From: Arthrobacter sp. NicSoilC5
GTDB lineage: Bacteria; Actinomycetota; Actinomycetes; Actinomycetales; Micrococcaceae
Assembly (NCBI RefSeq): GCF_019977395.1
Contig: NZ_AP024660.1
Coordinates: forward strand, 1,798,001-1,862,000
DNA: 64,000 nt
Reading direction: 5' to 3'
Shown here: positions 26,358 to 34,608 of the stretch, piece by piece
How positions within the stretch are numbered: the first letter of the stretch is position 1
How the letters are laid out: every line of letters starts with the position of its first letter
The notes under the pieces: model-generated
Database searches by the model: none
The model's input: only the letters and a program-made list of their open reading frames with translations
What the model was told of the DNA's origin: nothing
Program-made: the position numbers and the translations under genes

Positions 26358-27824
26358 CTAGACCTGCGCGGAGACGCCGTCGCGGGAGATGTCCACCATG
26401 TCCTCGCGCGGCACCACCTTGATGCGCTCACGCTTGACCTCCACGCCGTGCGAGCCGCCGGCTTCGGTGGCCGCTGCGCCGAGGGCCAACTCGTGGGCGT
26501 CCAGCGCCAGCCAGCCTTCCCAGCTGGTGAACTTCACGCCGCGGGCGTCCAGGAGTTCGGTGACGGCGTCCTCCTGCGGCACCGAAGCCACCGGCAGGTT
26601 TTCGCGGTCTTCGAGGAGGTAGGTGACGGTCTCCAGGGCGTCGCCCTTGGTGTGGCCGATCAGGCCCACCGGTCCGCGCTTGATCCAGCCCGTGGCGTAG
26701 AGGCCCGGCACATGTTGGCCGGACGCATCCAGGACGCGGCCGCCGTCGTTGGTGACCACGCCCTTCTTGTGGTCGAACTCCACGTCAGGCAGGGCGGACC
26801 CGAAGTAGCCGATGGCGCGGTACACGGCCTGCACCGGGTAGTCCACGTACTCGCCGGTGCCCCGGGCGTTGCCGGTGCCGTCCAGCTCGGTGCGCTCGAA
26901 CTTGATGCCCGCCACCTTGCCGGGGGTCTCGGCGTCGTCGTAGATCTCCACCGGGCTGTGCAGGAAGTGCAGGTGCAGGCGGCGGGAGGCCTTGAGCTCG
27001 GAGACGTCCTCGGGCTGCTCGGCGATCCAGTTGGTGAGCGTGCCCACCATGGTCTTGGTCTGGTTGTTCGTCTGGATCTGGCGGTCAGATTCCTCGTCGA
27101 ACTCGAAGTCCTCCGGGTACAGGATGATGTCCACGTCCTTGGAGTGGGACAGCTCGCGCAGCTCCAGCGGGGTGAACTTGACCTGGGCGGGGCCGCGGCG
27201 GCCGAAGACGTGCACGTCGGTGACGGGCGAGGCCTTCAGGCCGGCGTAGACGTTGTCCGGGATTTCGGTGACCAGCAGGTCATCGGCGTGCTTGGACAGG
27301 ACGCGGGCCACGTCCAGGGCCACGTTGCCGTTGCCGATGACGGCGATTTCCTTGGCCTCCAGCGGCCATTCGCGCGGCACGTCCGGGTGGCCGTCGTACC
27401 AGGAGACGAAGTCCGCGCCGCCGAAGGAGCCCTCCAGCTCGACGCCGGGGATGTTCAGGTCCGCGTCCTTGATGGCGCCGGTGGCGAAGATGACGGCGTC
27501 GTAGTGCTTGCGGAGGTCCTCGATGGTGAGGTCCGTGCCGTAGTCCACGTTGCCGAAGAAGCGGATGTCGCCGCGGTCCAGCACCTTGTGCAGGGCGTTG
27601 ACGATGCCCTTGATGCGTGGGTGGTCCGGGGCCACGCCGTAGCGGATCAGGCCGTAGGGTGCCGGGTAGCGGTCAAAAAGGTCGATGCTGACGGTCAGCT
27701 CGCCGCTCTTGACGGCTTCGCTCTTGGTGAGGATGTCAGCGGCGTAGACGCCGGCCGGGCCGGAGCCCACGACGGCGACGCGCAGGGGACGCGCAGCAGA
27801 TCCTACGGTAGTGCTGGATGACAC
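26358..27824 (-). CDS. fprA: Ferredoxin-NADP+ reductase, FprA type (copy 2, sulfur-linked)
   Basis: A 488-residue FAD/NADP reductase with the same motifs as copy 1 (VAVVGSGPAGVYAADIL, VIGNGNVALDVARVL, GWIKRGPVGLIGHTKGD) and a very similar sequence throughout. The GTG at 27824 is chosen because AAAAGGAA lies eight bases upstream. The ATG at 27848 has no ribosome binding site and sits at the edge of a large inverted repeat. The gene follows siroheme synthase on the same strand by 87 bp. A ferredoxin-dependent sulfite reductase needs such an enzyme for electrons, and in related actinobacteria an fpr gene is part of the sulfate assimilation cluster, so this copy probably serves Sir. Confidence 0.92.
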   Translation of the reverse strand: MSSSTTVGSAARPLRVAVVGSGPAGVYAADILTKSEAVKSGELTVSIDLFDRYPAPYGLIRYGVAPDHPRIKGIVNALHKVLDRGDIRFFGNVDYGTDLTIEDLRKHYDAVIFATGAIKDADLNIPGVELEGSFGGADFVSWYDGHPDVPREWPLEAKEIAVIGNGNVALDVARVLSKHADDLLVTEIPDNVYAGLKASPVTDVHVFGRRGPAQVKFTPLELRELSHSKDVDIILYPEDFEFDEESDRQIQTNNQTKTMVGTLTNWIAEQPEDVSELKASRRLHLHFLHSPVEIYDDAETPGKVAGIKFERTELDGTGNARGTGEYVDYPVQAVYRAIGYFGSALPDVEFDHKKGVVTNDGGRVLDASGQHVPGLYATGWIKRGPVGLIGHTKGDALETVTYLLEDRENLPVASVPQEDAVTELLDARGVKFTSWEGWLALDAHELALGAAATEAGGSHGVEVKRERIKVVPREDMVDISRDGVSAQV

Positions 27825-27846
27825 GGCTGTGTTCCTTTTCTTCTGC

Positions 27847-27906
27847 ATCGATTGCTGAGTACTTGTCGTTTTCAACGTTCATAACGACAAGTACGGAGCA
27901 ATCGAT
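27847..27906. repeat. Large 24-bp inverted repeat between siroheme synthase and fprA copy 2
   Basis: Arms of 24 bases (27847-27870 and 27883-27906) match at 22 positions and enclose a 12-base loop that itself contains AACGTT. It starts five bases after the siroheme synthase stop codon and ends 22 bases before the fprA GTG. It is AT-richer than its surroundings and lacks a T-run, so it may be an attenuator, an mRNA processing site or a remnant of a small insertion. Confidence 0.8.
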
Positions 27907-27911
27907 GGGTT

Positions 27912-29174
27912 TCAGGTGGTGAGGACGGTCTTGCGGGGGCTGTTCGGGGTGGTGGTGCTGTAGTCAGCGGTTTTGAAGTGCGACGGCGCGAACGGGCTCA
28001 CGCGCACCACGTCACCGATGACAATCACGGCAGGATTTGCGACGCCGGCCGCCTGGGCCTGGTCGGCGATGGAACCGAGCGTGCCGATGGTGACGCGCTG
28101 GTCCGGCAAATAGCCGTTTTCCACGATACCAACAGGGGTGCCTGCGGGCAGCCCGGCTTCGCCCAGCGCGGACGCGGATTCGCGGAGCTGGCCTACGCCC
28201 ATGAGCAGGATGATGGTGTGGTCTGCGCGGGCAGGAACCTCGGAGAGTTCTTCGTGGCCGGTGACCACGCTGAAGCCCTTGGCCAGGCCGCGGTGGGTGA
28301 CGGGAATGCCTGCGGCTGCCGGGACGGAGATGGCGGACGTAACGCCGGAGACCACCTCAACCTCGACTCCGTGCTGGCGGCAGTATTCGGCTTCCTCGCC
28401 GCCGCGTCCCAGGACGTACGGGTCGCCGCCCTTGAGCCGGACCACGCGGTGGCCCTTGAGGGCTTCCTCCACCAGGATGCGGTTGATGTCCGCCTGCGGC
28501 ACCGGGTGGTGGCCCGGTGTCTTGCCCACTTCGATGACGCGGACATCCGGCGCGAGTTCGTTCAGCAGTTCGCGGGGTCCCAGGCGGTCAGCGACCACGA
28601 CGTCGGCCTGGCCCAGGAGGCGGCGGCCGCGGACGGTGATGAGGCCGGTATCGCCGGGGCCGCCACCAACGAGGGCAACGCTTCCCTGGTGGGCACGGCG
28701 GCGGCGCAGCGGAAGATCGCCGGTTTCGAGGGCGGTGGCGACGGCGTCGCGGACGGCCATGGCACGGCGCGGGTCTCCCCCGGCGTTGATGGCAATCTTG
28801 ACGTCGTCCACCTCAGCGACCGCGGGGGTCCAGGCGGCGGACGCTTCATGGTTGGAGGCGTTGACGCACCACACCCGCTGCGCCTCGGCGTCGGCAGATA
28901 CCTGGGCGTCCACCTCCGGGGCGCCCGTTGCGGTCTGGACGAACCAGACGCCGTCGATGTCGCTGGAAAGGTAAGGCCGCGTTTCCCAGGTGAGCAGGCC
29001 GGCGTCGGCCATCTCCTGCAGCGCGGGAGAGGCAACGGGGGCCACGACGGTGACCAGGGCACCGGCGTCGAGCAGTCCCTTGGCGCGGCGGGCCGCAACG
29101 GGGCCGCCGCCCACCACCAGCACGGGGCGGCCGAGCAGCCGCAGCGCCGTGGGGTATATGTCCTGAATTGCCAT
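27912..29174 (-). CDS. cysG: Siroheme synthase: precorrin-2 dehydrogenase fused to uroporphyrinogen-III C-methyltransferase
   Basis: 420 residues. The N-terminal domain (about 1-150) is a Met8/SirC-type NAD-dependent dehydrogenase (PVLVVGGGPVAARRAKGLLD). The C-terminal domain (about 165-400) is a CobA-type SAM methyltransferase with VALVGGGPGDTGLITVRG, VVADRL, RLKGGDPYVLGRGGEE and VVSGVTSAISVPAAAGIPVT. Together they convert uroporphyrinogen III to sirohydrochlorin. Iron insertion is probably done by the chelatase at 40472-41329. It is shorter than enterobacterial CysG because the chelatase-related part of the first module is reduced. It has its own promoter, nearly identical to that of sir. 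Confidence 0.92.
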   Translation of the reverse strand: MAIQDIYPTALRLLGRPVLVVGGGPVAARRAKGLLDAGALVTVVAPVASPALQEMADAGLLTWETRPYLSSDIDGVWFVQTATGAPEVDAQVSADAEAQRVWCVNASNHEASAAWTPAVAEVDDVKIAINAGGDPRRAMAVRDAVATALETGDLPLRRRRAHQGSVALVGGGPGDTGLITVRGRRLLGQADVVVADRLGPRELLNELAPDVRVIEVGKTPGHHPVPQADINRILVEEALKGHRVVRLKGGDPYVLGRGGEEAEYCRQHGVEVEVVSGVTSAISVPAAAGIPVTHRGLAKGFSVVTGHEELSEVPARADHTIILLMGVGQLRESASALGEAGLPAGTPVGIVENGYLPDQRVTIGTLGSIADQAQAAGVANPAVIVIGDVVRVSPFAPSHFKTADYSTTTPNSPRKTVLTT

Positions 29175-29180
29175 GAATCA

Positions 29181-29210
29181 ACGGTAGGGCGGCGTCACAT
29201 TGGCCCACAA
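29181..29210 (-). promoter_or_regulatory. Siroheme synthase promoter, leaderless
   Basis: On the minus strand: TTGTGG (-35, 29205-29210), 18 bases, TACCGT (-10, 29181-29186), six bases, then the ATG at 29174. The GCCGCCC just before the -10, the spacing and the -35 region match the sir promoter at 40424-40453. A shared sulfur-responsive regulator is likely. Confidence 0.6.
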
Positions 29211-29248
29211 AGGGTCAGCAACACCAGTTCACGTAAGGTAACGCTGCG

Positions 29249-29707
29249 TCACAAAGAATCTGCCGCGCTGCCGGCGAGGAAGGTGCCGCGGTCCCGGATC
29301 AGCCGCTCCAGGTACCCGGCCAGGAAGAGGCGCTCGACGGCGCGGCCCAGGACTCCCAGCGGGGCGCTGAACTCAACTCTGTCCATCATGATGCTGCCCG
29401 TGGCGGTTGGTGAGAACTCGTGGACGTGCCGGAATGACGTGAACGGCCCCTTGACCTGTTCGTCGGTGAAGCTGCGGGGGAAGTCCAGGGAGGTGATCCG
29501 GCTGGTCATGGTGAGTGGAACGCCGAAGTGTTTTGCCCGCCAGGTCACCTCCTGGCCTTCTCCGATCAGGCCCCTGGTGACGCCGCCGATCGCCCGCTCC
29601 CGTGCTTTCTGCTGGGAGTCCAGATGCAGGTCGATGCTGCGGGCCCGGTCGAAGAGCTGCTCCGCGGGCAGCGGCGACTTGGTGCGGCACTCGAAGCTGA
29701 CGGTCAT
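29249..29707 (-). CDS. SRPBCC-family (START-like) protein
   Basis: 152 residues from the ATG at 29707. The frame opens earlier, but the added residues look non-coding. The pattern is that of ligand-binding SRPBCC/cell-division-inhibitor-like proteins: FECRTKSPLPAEQLFDRARS at the N-terminus, EVTWRAKHFGVPLTMTSRIT and FPRSFTDEQVKGPFTSFRHV in the middle, and a long C-terminal helix ending LERLIRDRG. No catalytic residues can be assigned. It lies upstream of siroheme synthase, which has its own promoter, so a functional link to sulfur metabolism is not required. Confidence 0.75.
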   Translation of the reverse strand: MTVSFECRTKSPLPAEQLFDRARSIDLHLDSQQKARERAIGGVTRGLIGEGQEVTWRAKHFGVPLTMTSRITSLDFPRSFTDEQVKGPFTSFRHVHEFSPTATGSIMMDRVEFSAPLGVLGRAVERLFLAGYLERLIRDRGTFLAGSAADSL

Positions 29708-29863
29708 GGCGCCAGTCTGCCATGGAGCGATGTGGGGCACCCCCGTCGTGGGGCAACTGAGCAGTCACTCACACTTCGCAACGATGGCACCAGAATGCGT
29801 ATCTTTTGGCGCCGGCAGAGACTGGCGGCCGCGCAGTTACAGGGTGGACTTCTTGTGGCGGGG

Positions 29864-29886
29864 CCAAAAGTGACGCAGATGCGTCA
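29864..29886 (+). repeat. Dispersed palindromic element, copy A
   Basis: CCAAAAG followed by TGACGCA, two bases, TGCGTCA. The 7-bp arms are a perfect inverted repeat. The same 23-bp arrangement recurs in diverged form around 42.5-43.6 kb, next to the DUF559 nuclease gene. Confidence 0.5.
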
Positions 29887-29898
29887 GGGAACAGCAGA

Positions 29899-29926
29899 GC
29901 CCGACGGCGGGAGGTCGCCGTCGGGC
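29899..29926. terminator. Terminator of the ssu-like operon
   Basis: A perfect 11-bp GC-rich stem (GCCCGACGGCG and complement) with a six-base loop lies about 30 bp past the permease stop codon. Confidence 0.75.
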
Positions 29927-29954
29927 CCTAAAGGTGCGTTGGGGAGGGGCTGGG

Positions 29955-30893
29955 TCAGCGGGTGCTGCCGGCCAGGAGGCCCCGGCGCCGCAGGAGGCGC
30001 TTCTCGATGGGCCCGAAGACCAGCAGCTCGATGAGGATACCGACGCCGAGGATCAGCAGGATGGCAGCCATCACGATGGTCATGTCGGACAGGTCGCGGC
30101 CCTGGTCCAGCAGGGATCCCAGGCCGAAGCCGATGGTGCCGCCCACAGCGATGATCTCCGCCGCCATGAGGGAGCGCCAGGAGAAGGCCCACCCCTGCTT
30201 GAGGCCGCTGAGGTAGCCGGGCAGGGCAGCGGGAAGGATGACCTGCAGCGCCATCTGCAGCCGGGACGCACCCAGCACGGTCCCCACGCGCCGGTACTGC
30301 GGCGGGATCTGGTCCACGCCGGAGATGAGGCCGTTGATGATGGACGGGATCGCGCCCATGAACACCACGAAATACACGGTGGCGTCGGTGAGTCCGAACC
30401 AGATAATGGCCGCGGGAACCCACGCCACGGACGGCAGCACCTGCAGGCCGGAGATCAGCGGGCCGAAAGCGCGTCGAAGCGGGGCAACCTGGGCCAGCAG
30501 CAAACCGACGGGAGTGGCAATGGCCACCGAAATCAGGAAACCCACCACACCGCGCTGCAGCGAGGTCCAGATCGCCTCCTGGAACTTGCCGTCGCCCCAC
30601 AGGACACCCATTTGCGCCACCACATCCAGCGGCCCCGGGACCAGGTCGCGCCGCTTCACGCCGAGCGAGACGTAAAACTGCCAAATGAGCACCAGGACCA
30701 CCAGCGCGGCCACCGGCAGGAGGATGCGGCTCCAGTCGACGCGGTGCTTGCGGTCGGCGTCGGACTGCAGCGAGTCCAGGCCGGATTCGAGCTCCCGCAG
30801 GTCCTCGTGGCCACTCGAAGTCCGGGTCAAAGCGGCATGCACGTGCTCGCGGGTCTCGGTTACCTCGGCGAGCGGTGTCGGGTTACTTGGCAT
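29955..30893 (-). CDS. ssuC: Sulfonate/taurine-type ABC transporter permease
   Basis: A 312-residue inner-membrane permease of the SsuC/TauC family. A hydrophilic N-terminal part of about 50 residues precedes six membrane spans. The cytoplasmic EAA loop reads YRRVGTVLGASRLQMALQVI, followed by LPAALPGYLSGLKQGWAFSW. The ATG at 30893 overlaps the end of the ATPase gene by 11 bp and has GAGGAGAT upstream within that gene. It is the last gene of a binding protein-ATPase-permease operon and is placed here in an assimilatory sulfur region, so sulfonates or sulfate esters are the likely cargo. The sequence alone does not exclude other oxyanions or thiamin-like precursors. Confidence 0.83.
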   Translation of the reverse strand: MPSNPTPLAEVTETREHVHAALTRTSSGHEDLRELESGLDSLQSDADRKHRVDWSRILLPVAALVVLVLIWQFYVSLGVKRRDLVPGPLDVVAQMGVLWGDGKFQEAIWTSLQRGVVGFLISVAIATPVGLLLAQVAPLRRAFGPLISGLQVLPSVAWVPAAIIWFGLTDATVYFVVFMGAIPSIINGLISGVDQIPPQYRRVGTVLGASRLQMALQVILPAALPGYLSGLKQGWAFSWRSLMAAEIIAVGGTIGFGLGSLLDQGRDLSDMTIVMAAILLILGVGILIELLVFGPIEKRLLRRRGLLAGSTR

Positions 30894-31608
30894 GGCGGCG
30901 AATCTCCTCACGCAGCCGGGCGGTGATGACCCCGGTCAGCTGGCCGGCGAGCCCGGCGTCGGTTCGGTGTTCCTCGGTGACGTCCCATTCCTGGACCACG
31001 CGGCCGGGGCGGGAGGAGAGCAGCAGGACGCGCTGGCCCAGCCGGACGGCCTCCCGGACGTTGTGGGTGACGAAGACGATGGTCCGCCCGGTTTCTTTCC
31101 AGATGCGTTCCAGCTCATCGTGAAGCAGGTCGCGGGTGATGGCATCCAGCGCGGCGAACGGCTCATCCATGAGCAGCAGCTGCCGGTCCTGGGCCAGGGA
31201 GCGGGCCAGGGACACGCGCTGCCGCATGCCGCCGGACAGTTCGTGCGGTCGCTTGTCCCCCGCGGATCCCAGGTGCACTAGTTCGAGGAGTTCCTGGGCC
31301 TTGGTGCGGCGTTCGGCCTTGCCCAGGCCACGCAGTTTCAGGGCCAGCTCGATGTTCTCCCTGGCAGTCAGCCAGGGGAACAGTGCGGCGTCCTGGAACA
31401 TGAAGGCGGCGCCGTCGCTGGGCACTTCCAGGGCGCCCGACGTCGGTGCTTCCAGTCCCGCGATGATGTTCAGGAGGGTGGATTTGCCGCAGCCGGAGGC
31501 ACCAAGGAGGGCGACGAACTCGCCCTGCTTGATGTTGGCGTTGACGTCGTCCAGTACCGGGGCGCCGTCGCCGAAGCGCTTGCCCAGGTGTTCCAGTACG
31601 ACTGGCAT
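30883..31608 (-). CDS. ssuB: Sulfonate/taurine-type ABC transporter ATPase
   Basis: A 241-residue nucleotide-binding protein. Walker A is GASGCGKSTLLN near residue 37, the Q-loop FMFQDAALFPW, the ABC signature ELSGGMRQRVSLARSLA, Walker B LLLMDEPFAALD and the H-loop FVTHNVREAV. The specificity region agrees with the nitrate/sulfonate/taurine (SsuB/TauB) group. It lies 27 bp after the binding protein gene and overlaps the permease gene. It powers uptake of the ligand captured by the preceding binding protein. Confidence 0.87.
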   Translation of the reverse strand: MPVVLEHLGKRFGDGAPVLDDVNANIKQGEFVALLGASGCGKSTLLNIIAGLEAPTSGALEVPSDGAAFMFQDAALFPWLTARENIELALKLRGLGKAERRTKAQELLELVHLGSAGDKRPHELSGGMRQRVSLARSLAQDRQLLLMDEPFAALDAITRDLLHDELERIWKETGRTIVFVTHNVREAVRLGQRVLLLSSRPGRVVQEWDVTEEHRTDAGLAGQLTGVITARLREEIRRHAK

Positions 31609-31635
31609 GGTGGCGTCCTTAGGTAGTGGTGGGGG

Positions 31636-32784
31636 TCAGTCCTGGCCGAGGCCGGCTGCGGAGATTTTGCCGGCGGCGGTGACCTGGTTGAGCGCGGTGA
31701 GGTCGAAGAGGCCGTTGATGTTGGCCTTCTTGGTGGTTCCGGCGTCCACCCCGTCCTGCAGCAGTTTGGGGTAGCTGCCGGCCAGCGGGTCGAGGGTGAA
31801 GGTGATGTTGGCGAGGGAACGGTTCAGCACGTCGGCCGGAAGAGCGGCCCCGGCGGATTCCTGCAGGGCCTCGTTGACCAGTGCCGCCTTCTCGTCGGCG
31901 GGTGCCGAGTTGAGCCATGCCACCGACTTGGCGTGCCCGGCCAGCAGCGCCTTGACGGTGTCCGGGTGGTCGGCGGCGAATTTCTGGTTCACGATCAGGA
32001 TGGTGGTGGGGAACTCCCCAGGTTTGCCGGTGGCTGAGCCGTCCCACAGGTCCTTTTCGTCCACGAGGACCTTGGCTCCGGCCTGGAGCACCAGGCGTGA
32101 CGCCCAGGGCTCAGGCAGCCACGCGCCGTCGAGCTTTCCGTCCTGGAACAGCTTGAGGGTCTGGGCGTTGTCTGTGGGGTTGATGGCCACGTCACCGCTG
32201 CCATCCACCCCGGTCTTGTACCCCTGGGAGGAGAGCCAGGCGCGCAGGGCGACGTCCTGGGTCCCGCCCAGCTGCGGCGTTGCCAGGGTCTTGCCCCGCA
32301 GATCCGCCGCGGAGGTGATGCCGGGCCTGACCACCAGCTGGGCGCCGCCCGCCGCGGCTCCGGCGAGCACGCGCACGGACTGGCCCTGGCTCTTGGCGAA
32401 GGAATTGATGGCCGGGTTCGGGCCGATGTAGGCCGCGTCGATGGCGCCGGCGTTCAGGGCTTCGATGGCTGCCGGTCCCGCGTTGAAGGTCTCTGTGCTG
32501 AGCTTGGTGCCGCCCAAGGCCTCCGCGAGGAACCCTTTTTTGACCCCGACCAGGGCGGGTGCGTGCGTGACGTTGCCGAAGTAGCCCAGTTTCAGCTCTG
32601 CGGCCGGAGTGGGCTCGGCGGCCTGCGCCCCGGTGTTGCGTGAGATGTTGGAGGCAACGATGGCCCCGACCGCGATCAGCAGGACCAGCCCTATGGCCAG
32701 GGCAGCCTCGACGGCGCGCCTGCGCGTTGGGACCGCGCTTTCGCCTGCCACGATGCGGGTCATCCCGGGCTTGGAACTAGTCAT
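31636..32784 (-). CDS. ssuA: Sulfonate-type ABC transporter substrate-binding protein
   Basis: A 382-residue secreted binding protein. The ATG at 32784 is preferred over an upstream in-frame ATG because of the leaderless promoter directly before it. An N-terminal membrane segment (ALAIGLVLLIAVGAIVAS, about 25-42) acts as signal or anchor and is not followed by a lipobox Cys. The mature part has the SsuA/TauA pattern: LKLGYFGNVTHAPALVGVKK, INAWP-like AAYIGPNPAINSF, GKTLATPQLGGTQDVALRAW and DGAWLPEPWASRL. It probably binds aliphatic sulfonates for the SsuBC pair. Confidence 0.84.
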   Translation of the reverse strand: MTSSKPGMTRIVAGESAVPTRRRAVEAALAIGLVLLIAVGAIVASNISRNTGAQAAEPTPAAELKLGYFGNVTHAPALVGVKKGFLAEALGGTKLSTETFNAGPAAIEALNAGAIDAAYIGPNPAINSFAKSQGQSVRVLAGAAAGGAQLVVRPGITSAADLRGKTLATPQLGGTQDVALRAWLSSQGYKTGVDGSGDVAINPTDNAQTLKLFQDGKLDGAWLPEPWASRLVLQAGAKVLVDEKDLWDGSATGKPGEFPTTILIVNQKFAADHPDTVKALLAGHAKSVAWLNSAPADEKAALVNEALQESAGAALPADVLNRSLANITFTLDPLAGSYPKLLQDGVDAGTTKKANINGLFDLTALNQVTAAGKISAAGLGQD

Positions 32785-32790
32785 TGTTTC

Positions 32791-32819
32791 ACCATAGGGA
32801 GTGGCCCAGACCCGTTCAA
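32791..32819 (-). promoter_or_regulatory. Promoter of the ssu-like operon, leaderless
   Basis: On the minus strand: TTGAAC (-35, 32814-32819), 17 bases, TATGGT (-10, 32791-32796), six bases, then the ATG at 32784. There is no ribosome binding site, which fits a leaderless message. Confidence 0.55.
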
Positions 32820-32893
32820 CGAAGCGGAAACGGAGGGTCACGCACGTTCATCCAGCGTCATATTCCGCCGCACTGCTGCCCGGTTTCGCATAA

Positions 32894-34060
32894 TCAGTTG
32901 CCTTTGACGTTGACCAACTGCCGCAGCTTGTGCCGCACCGTCACCAGGTCCGCGGCGTCCTGCATGACCTGGTCGATCGGCTTGTACGCAGCCGGGATCT
33001 CGTCGATGAAGGCCTCCGACGCCCGGAACTCAATGCCCTTCATGGCACGCTTCAGTTCCTCCAGGGTGAAGGCCTTCCGGGCTGCGTTCCGGGAGTATTC
33101 GCGTCCGGCCCCGTGCGGGGAGGAGTTCAATGACGCCGGGTTGCCACGGCCTTCGACGACATACGACGCCGTTCCCATGGATCCGGGGATGAGTCCGGGA
33201 TCGCCGTGCGCGGCTTTGATGGCACCCTTGCGGGAGACCCAGACGGGCTTGCCGTAGTGCGTTTCCTGCTGCGTGAAGTTGTGGTGGCAGTTGATCCGTT
33301 CGCGTTCCCGGACCGGCCCGCCCACCCAGCGGCTGAACTGGGCAGCCACCCGGTCCATCATTTCCTCCCGGTTCAGCAGTGCGAAGTGCTGGGCCCACCG
33401 AAGCTCGGCGATGTACCGCTCGAACTGGGGCGTGCCCTCGTCCAGGTACGCGAGGTCCGGGTCGGGCAGGTATATCTGGTTCTTCCGGCTCACCTGCCGG
33501 GCCACTCCGATGTGGTGCTGGGCGATCCTGTTGCCGATCCCGCGCGAGCCCGAATGCAGGAAGAGCCACACGCCGTCGTCCTCATCCGCGGAGATTTCGA
33601 TGAAGTGGTTCCCGGAGCCCAGGGACCCCAGCTGCAGCTCCCACTTGGGAACATACTGGGCCGGGTTGAACCCGGCGTTGGCGGCCCGCCGCGTCAGCTC
33701 CGCAATCCGGGGCTCAGCTGTGGGCAGCACCTGCCTGTTGTTGTGCCCGGCCGAGAGCGGGATGGCCCGCTCGATGTCCTCGCGCAGACGCTTCCTGTCC
33801 TTCGGCAGGTCCTTCACGGAGTACTGGGTGCGCACCGCGATCATGCCGCAGCCGATGTCCACGCCCACGGCCGCCGGGATGATGGCACGCAGGGTGGGGA
33901 TGACGGAGCCCACGGTGGCTCCCTTGCCCAGGTGCGCGTCGGGCATCAGCGCCAGGTGGGGGTAGATGAACGGCAGGGCCGCCGTCATCACGGCTTGCGC
34001 GCGGGTCTTGTCATCCAGGATGGACGCCCAGTTGAGAAGCTTCGGGCTGATGGTTTCCAT
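32894..34060 (-). CDS. rtcB: RtcB RNA ligase
   Basis: A 388-residue GTP-dependent RNA ligase that joins 2',3'-cyclic phosphate (or 3'-phosphate) and 5'-OH RNA ends in tRNA or rRNA repair. All key motifs are present: ALMPDAHLGKGATVG, AVGVDIGCGM (metal-binding Asp and Cys), SLGSGNHFIE, FLHSGSRGIG, NCHHNFTQQE and the guanylated histidine His316 in SSPHGAGREYSR. The length is that of the short bacterial RtcB group. No RtcR, RtcA or archease gene is nearby. It is divergent from a small SRPBCC gene, with a 75-bp gap. Confidence 0.95.
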   Translation of the reverse strand: METISPKLLNWASILDDKTRAQAVMTAALPFIYPHLALMPDAHLGKGATVGSVIPTLRAIIPAAVGVDIGCGMIAVRTQYSVKDLPKDRKRLREDIERAIPLSAGHNNRQVLPTAEPRIAELTRRAANAGFNPAQYVPKWELQLGSLGSGNHFIEISADEDDGVWLFLHSGSRGIGNRIAQHHIGVARQVSRKNQIYLPDPDLAYLDEGTPQFERYIAELRWAQHFALLNREEMMDRVAAQFSRWVGGPVRERERINCHHNFTQQETHYGKPVWVSRKGAIKAAHGDPGLIPGSMGTASYVVEGRGNPASLNSSPHGAGREYSRNAARKAFTLEELKRAMKGIEFRASEAFIDEIPAAYKPIDQVMQDAADLVTVRHKLRQLVNVKGN

Positions 34061-34135
34061 GTCCGCCTCCCGCCGCGGTGACCAGGACTAGGGTAAGTCC
34101 TAGGCTAAACCCGCGCTTCGAATGGAGATGCAGCA

Positions 34136-34603
34136 ATGGTCAGTGTCCAGACGGATATCCACATCGACAGGCCGCGTGAGGAAGTCGCGGGCTTTGCGGC
34201 GAACCCGGAAAATGCGCCCCGGTGGTACGTCAACATCCACAAATCGCAGCGGCTGGACAGCCGTCCCCTCGGCCCCGGCTCGAAGGTGGCGTTCACTGCG
34301 AAGTTCCTGGGCCGGGAGCTCAACTACACCTACGAGTTCGTGGAGTACGTCCCCGGCCAGAGATTGGTGATGCGCACCGCCCAGGGCCCCTTCCCCATGC
34401 AGACCACCTACACATGGACGGACGACGACGGCGGGACGCGCATGACGCTCGGCAACAGCGGGAGCCCCTCGGGTTTCTCCCGCCTGGCCGGCCTGGTTAT
34501 GGAACCAATGATCCGCCGGGAGACCCGGAAGGACCTGCAGAAACTCAAGGCAATCCTTGAAGGTGACAGCCGGCGCCGGCCACGCGCGTGCGAACCCCGA
34601 TAG
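34136..34603 (+). CDS. SRPBCC-family protein
   Basis: A 155-residue START-like protein. It opens with QTDIHIDRPREEVAGFAANP and has the family's strand-loop pattern (GSKVAFTAKFLGRELNYTYE, VMRTAQGPFPMQTTYTW, TRMTLGNSGSPSGF) and a long C-terminal helix (IRRETRKDLQKLKAILEG). Members bind hydrophobic ligands, and no ligand can be inferred. The ATG at 34136 follows GGAG. It converges on the next membrane protein gene with only five bases between stop codons. Confidence 0.8.
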   Translation: MVSVQTDIHIDRPREEVAGFAANPENAPRWYVNIHKSQRLDSRPLGPGSKVAFTAKFLGRELNYTYEFVEYVPGQRLVMRTAQGPFPMQTTYTWTDDDGGTRMTLGNSGSPSGFSRLAGLVMEPMIRRETRKDLQKLKAILEGDSRRRPRACEPR

Positions 34604-34608
34604 GGAAC

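Larger units (their letters stand above)
29708..29954. other. Intergenic region with a repeat element and a terminator
   Basis: About 250 bp with no supported gene. It holds a copy of a dispersed palindromic repeat (29864-29886) and the terminator of the sulfonate importer operon (29899-29926). Confidence 0.6.

Noticed and set aside
27978..29873. Open frame of 631 codons opposite siroheme synthase
   Set aside because: It is antisense to a gene with complete motifs. No ribosome binding site and no recognisable domain.
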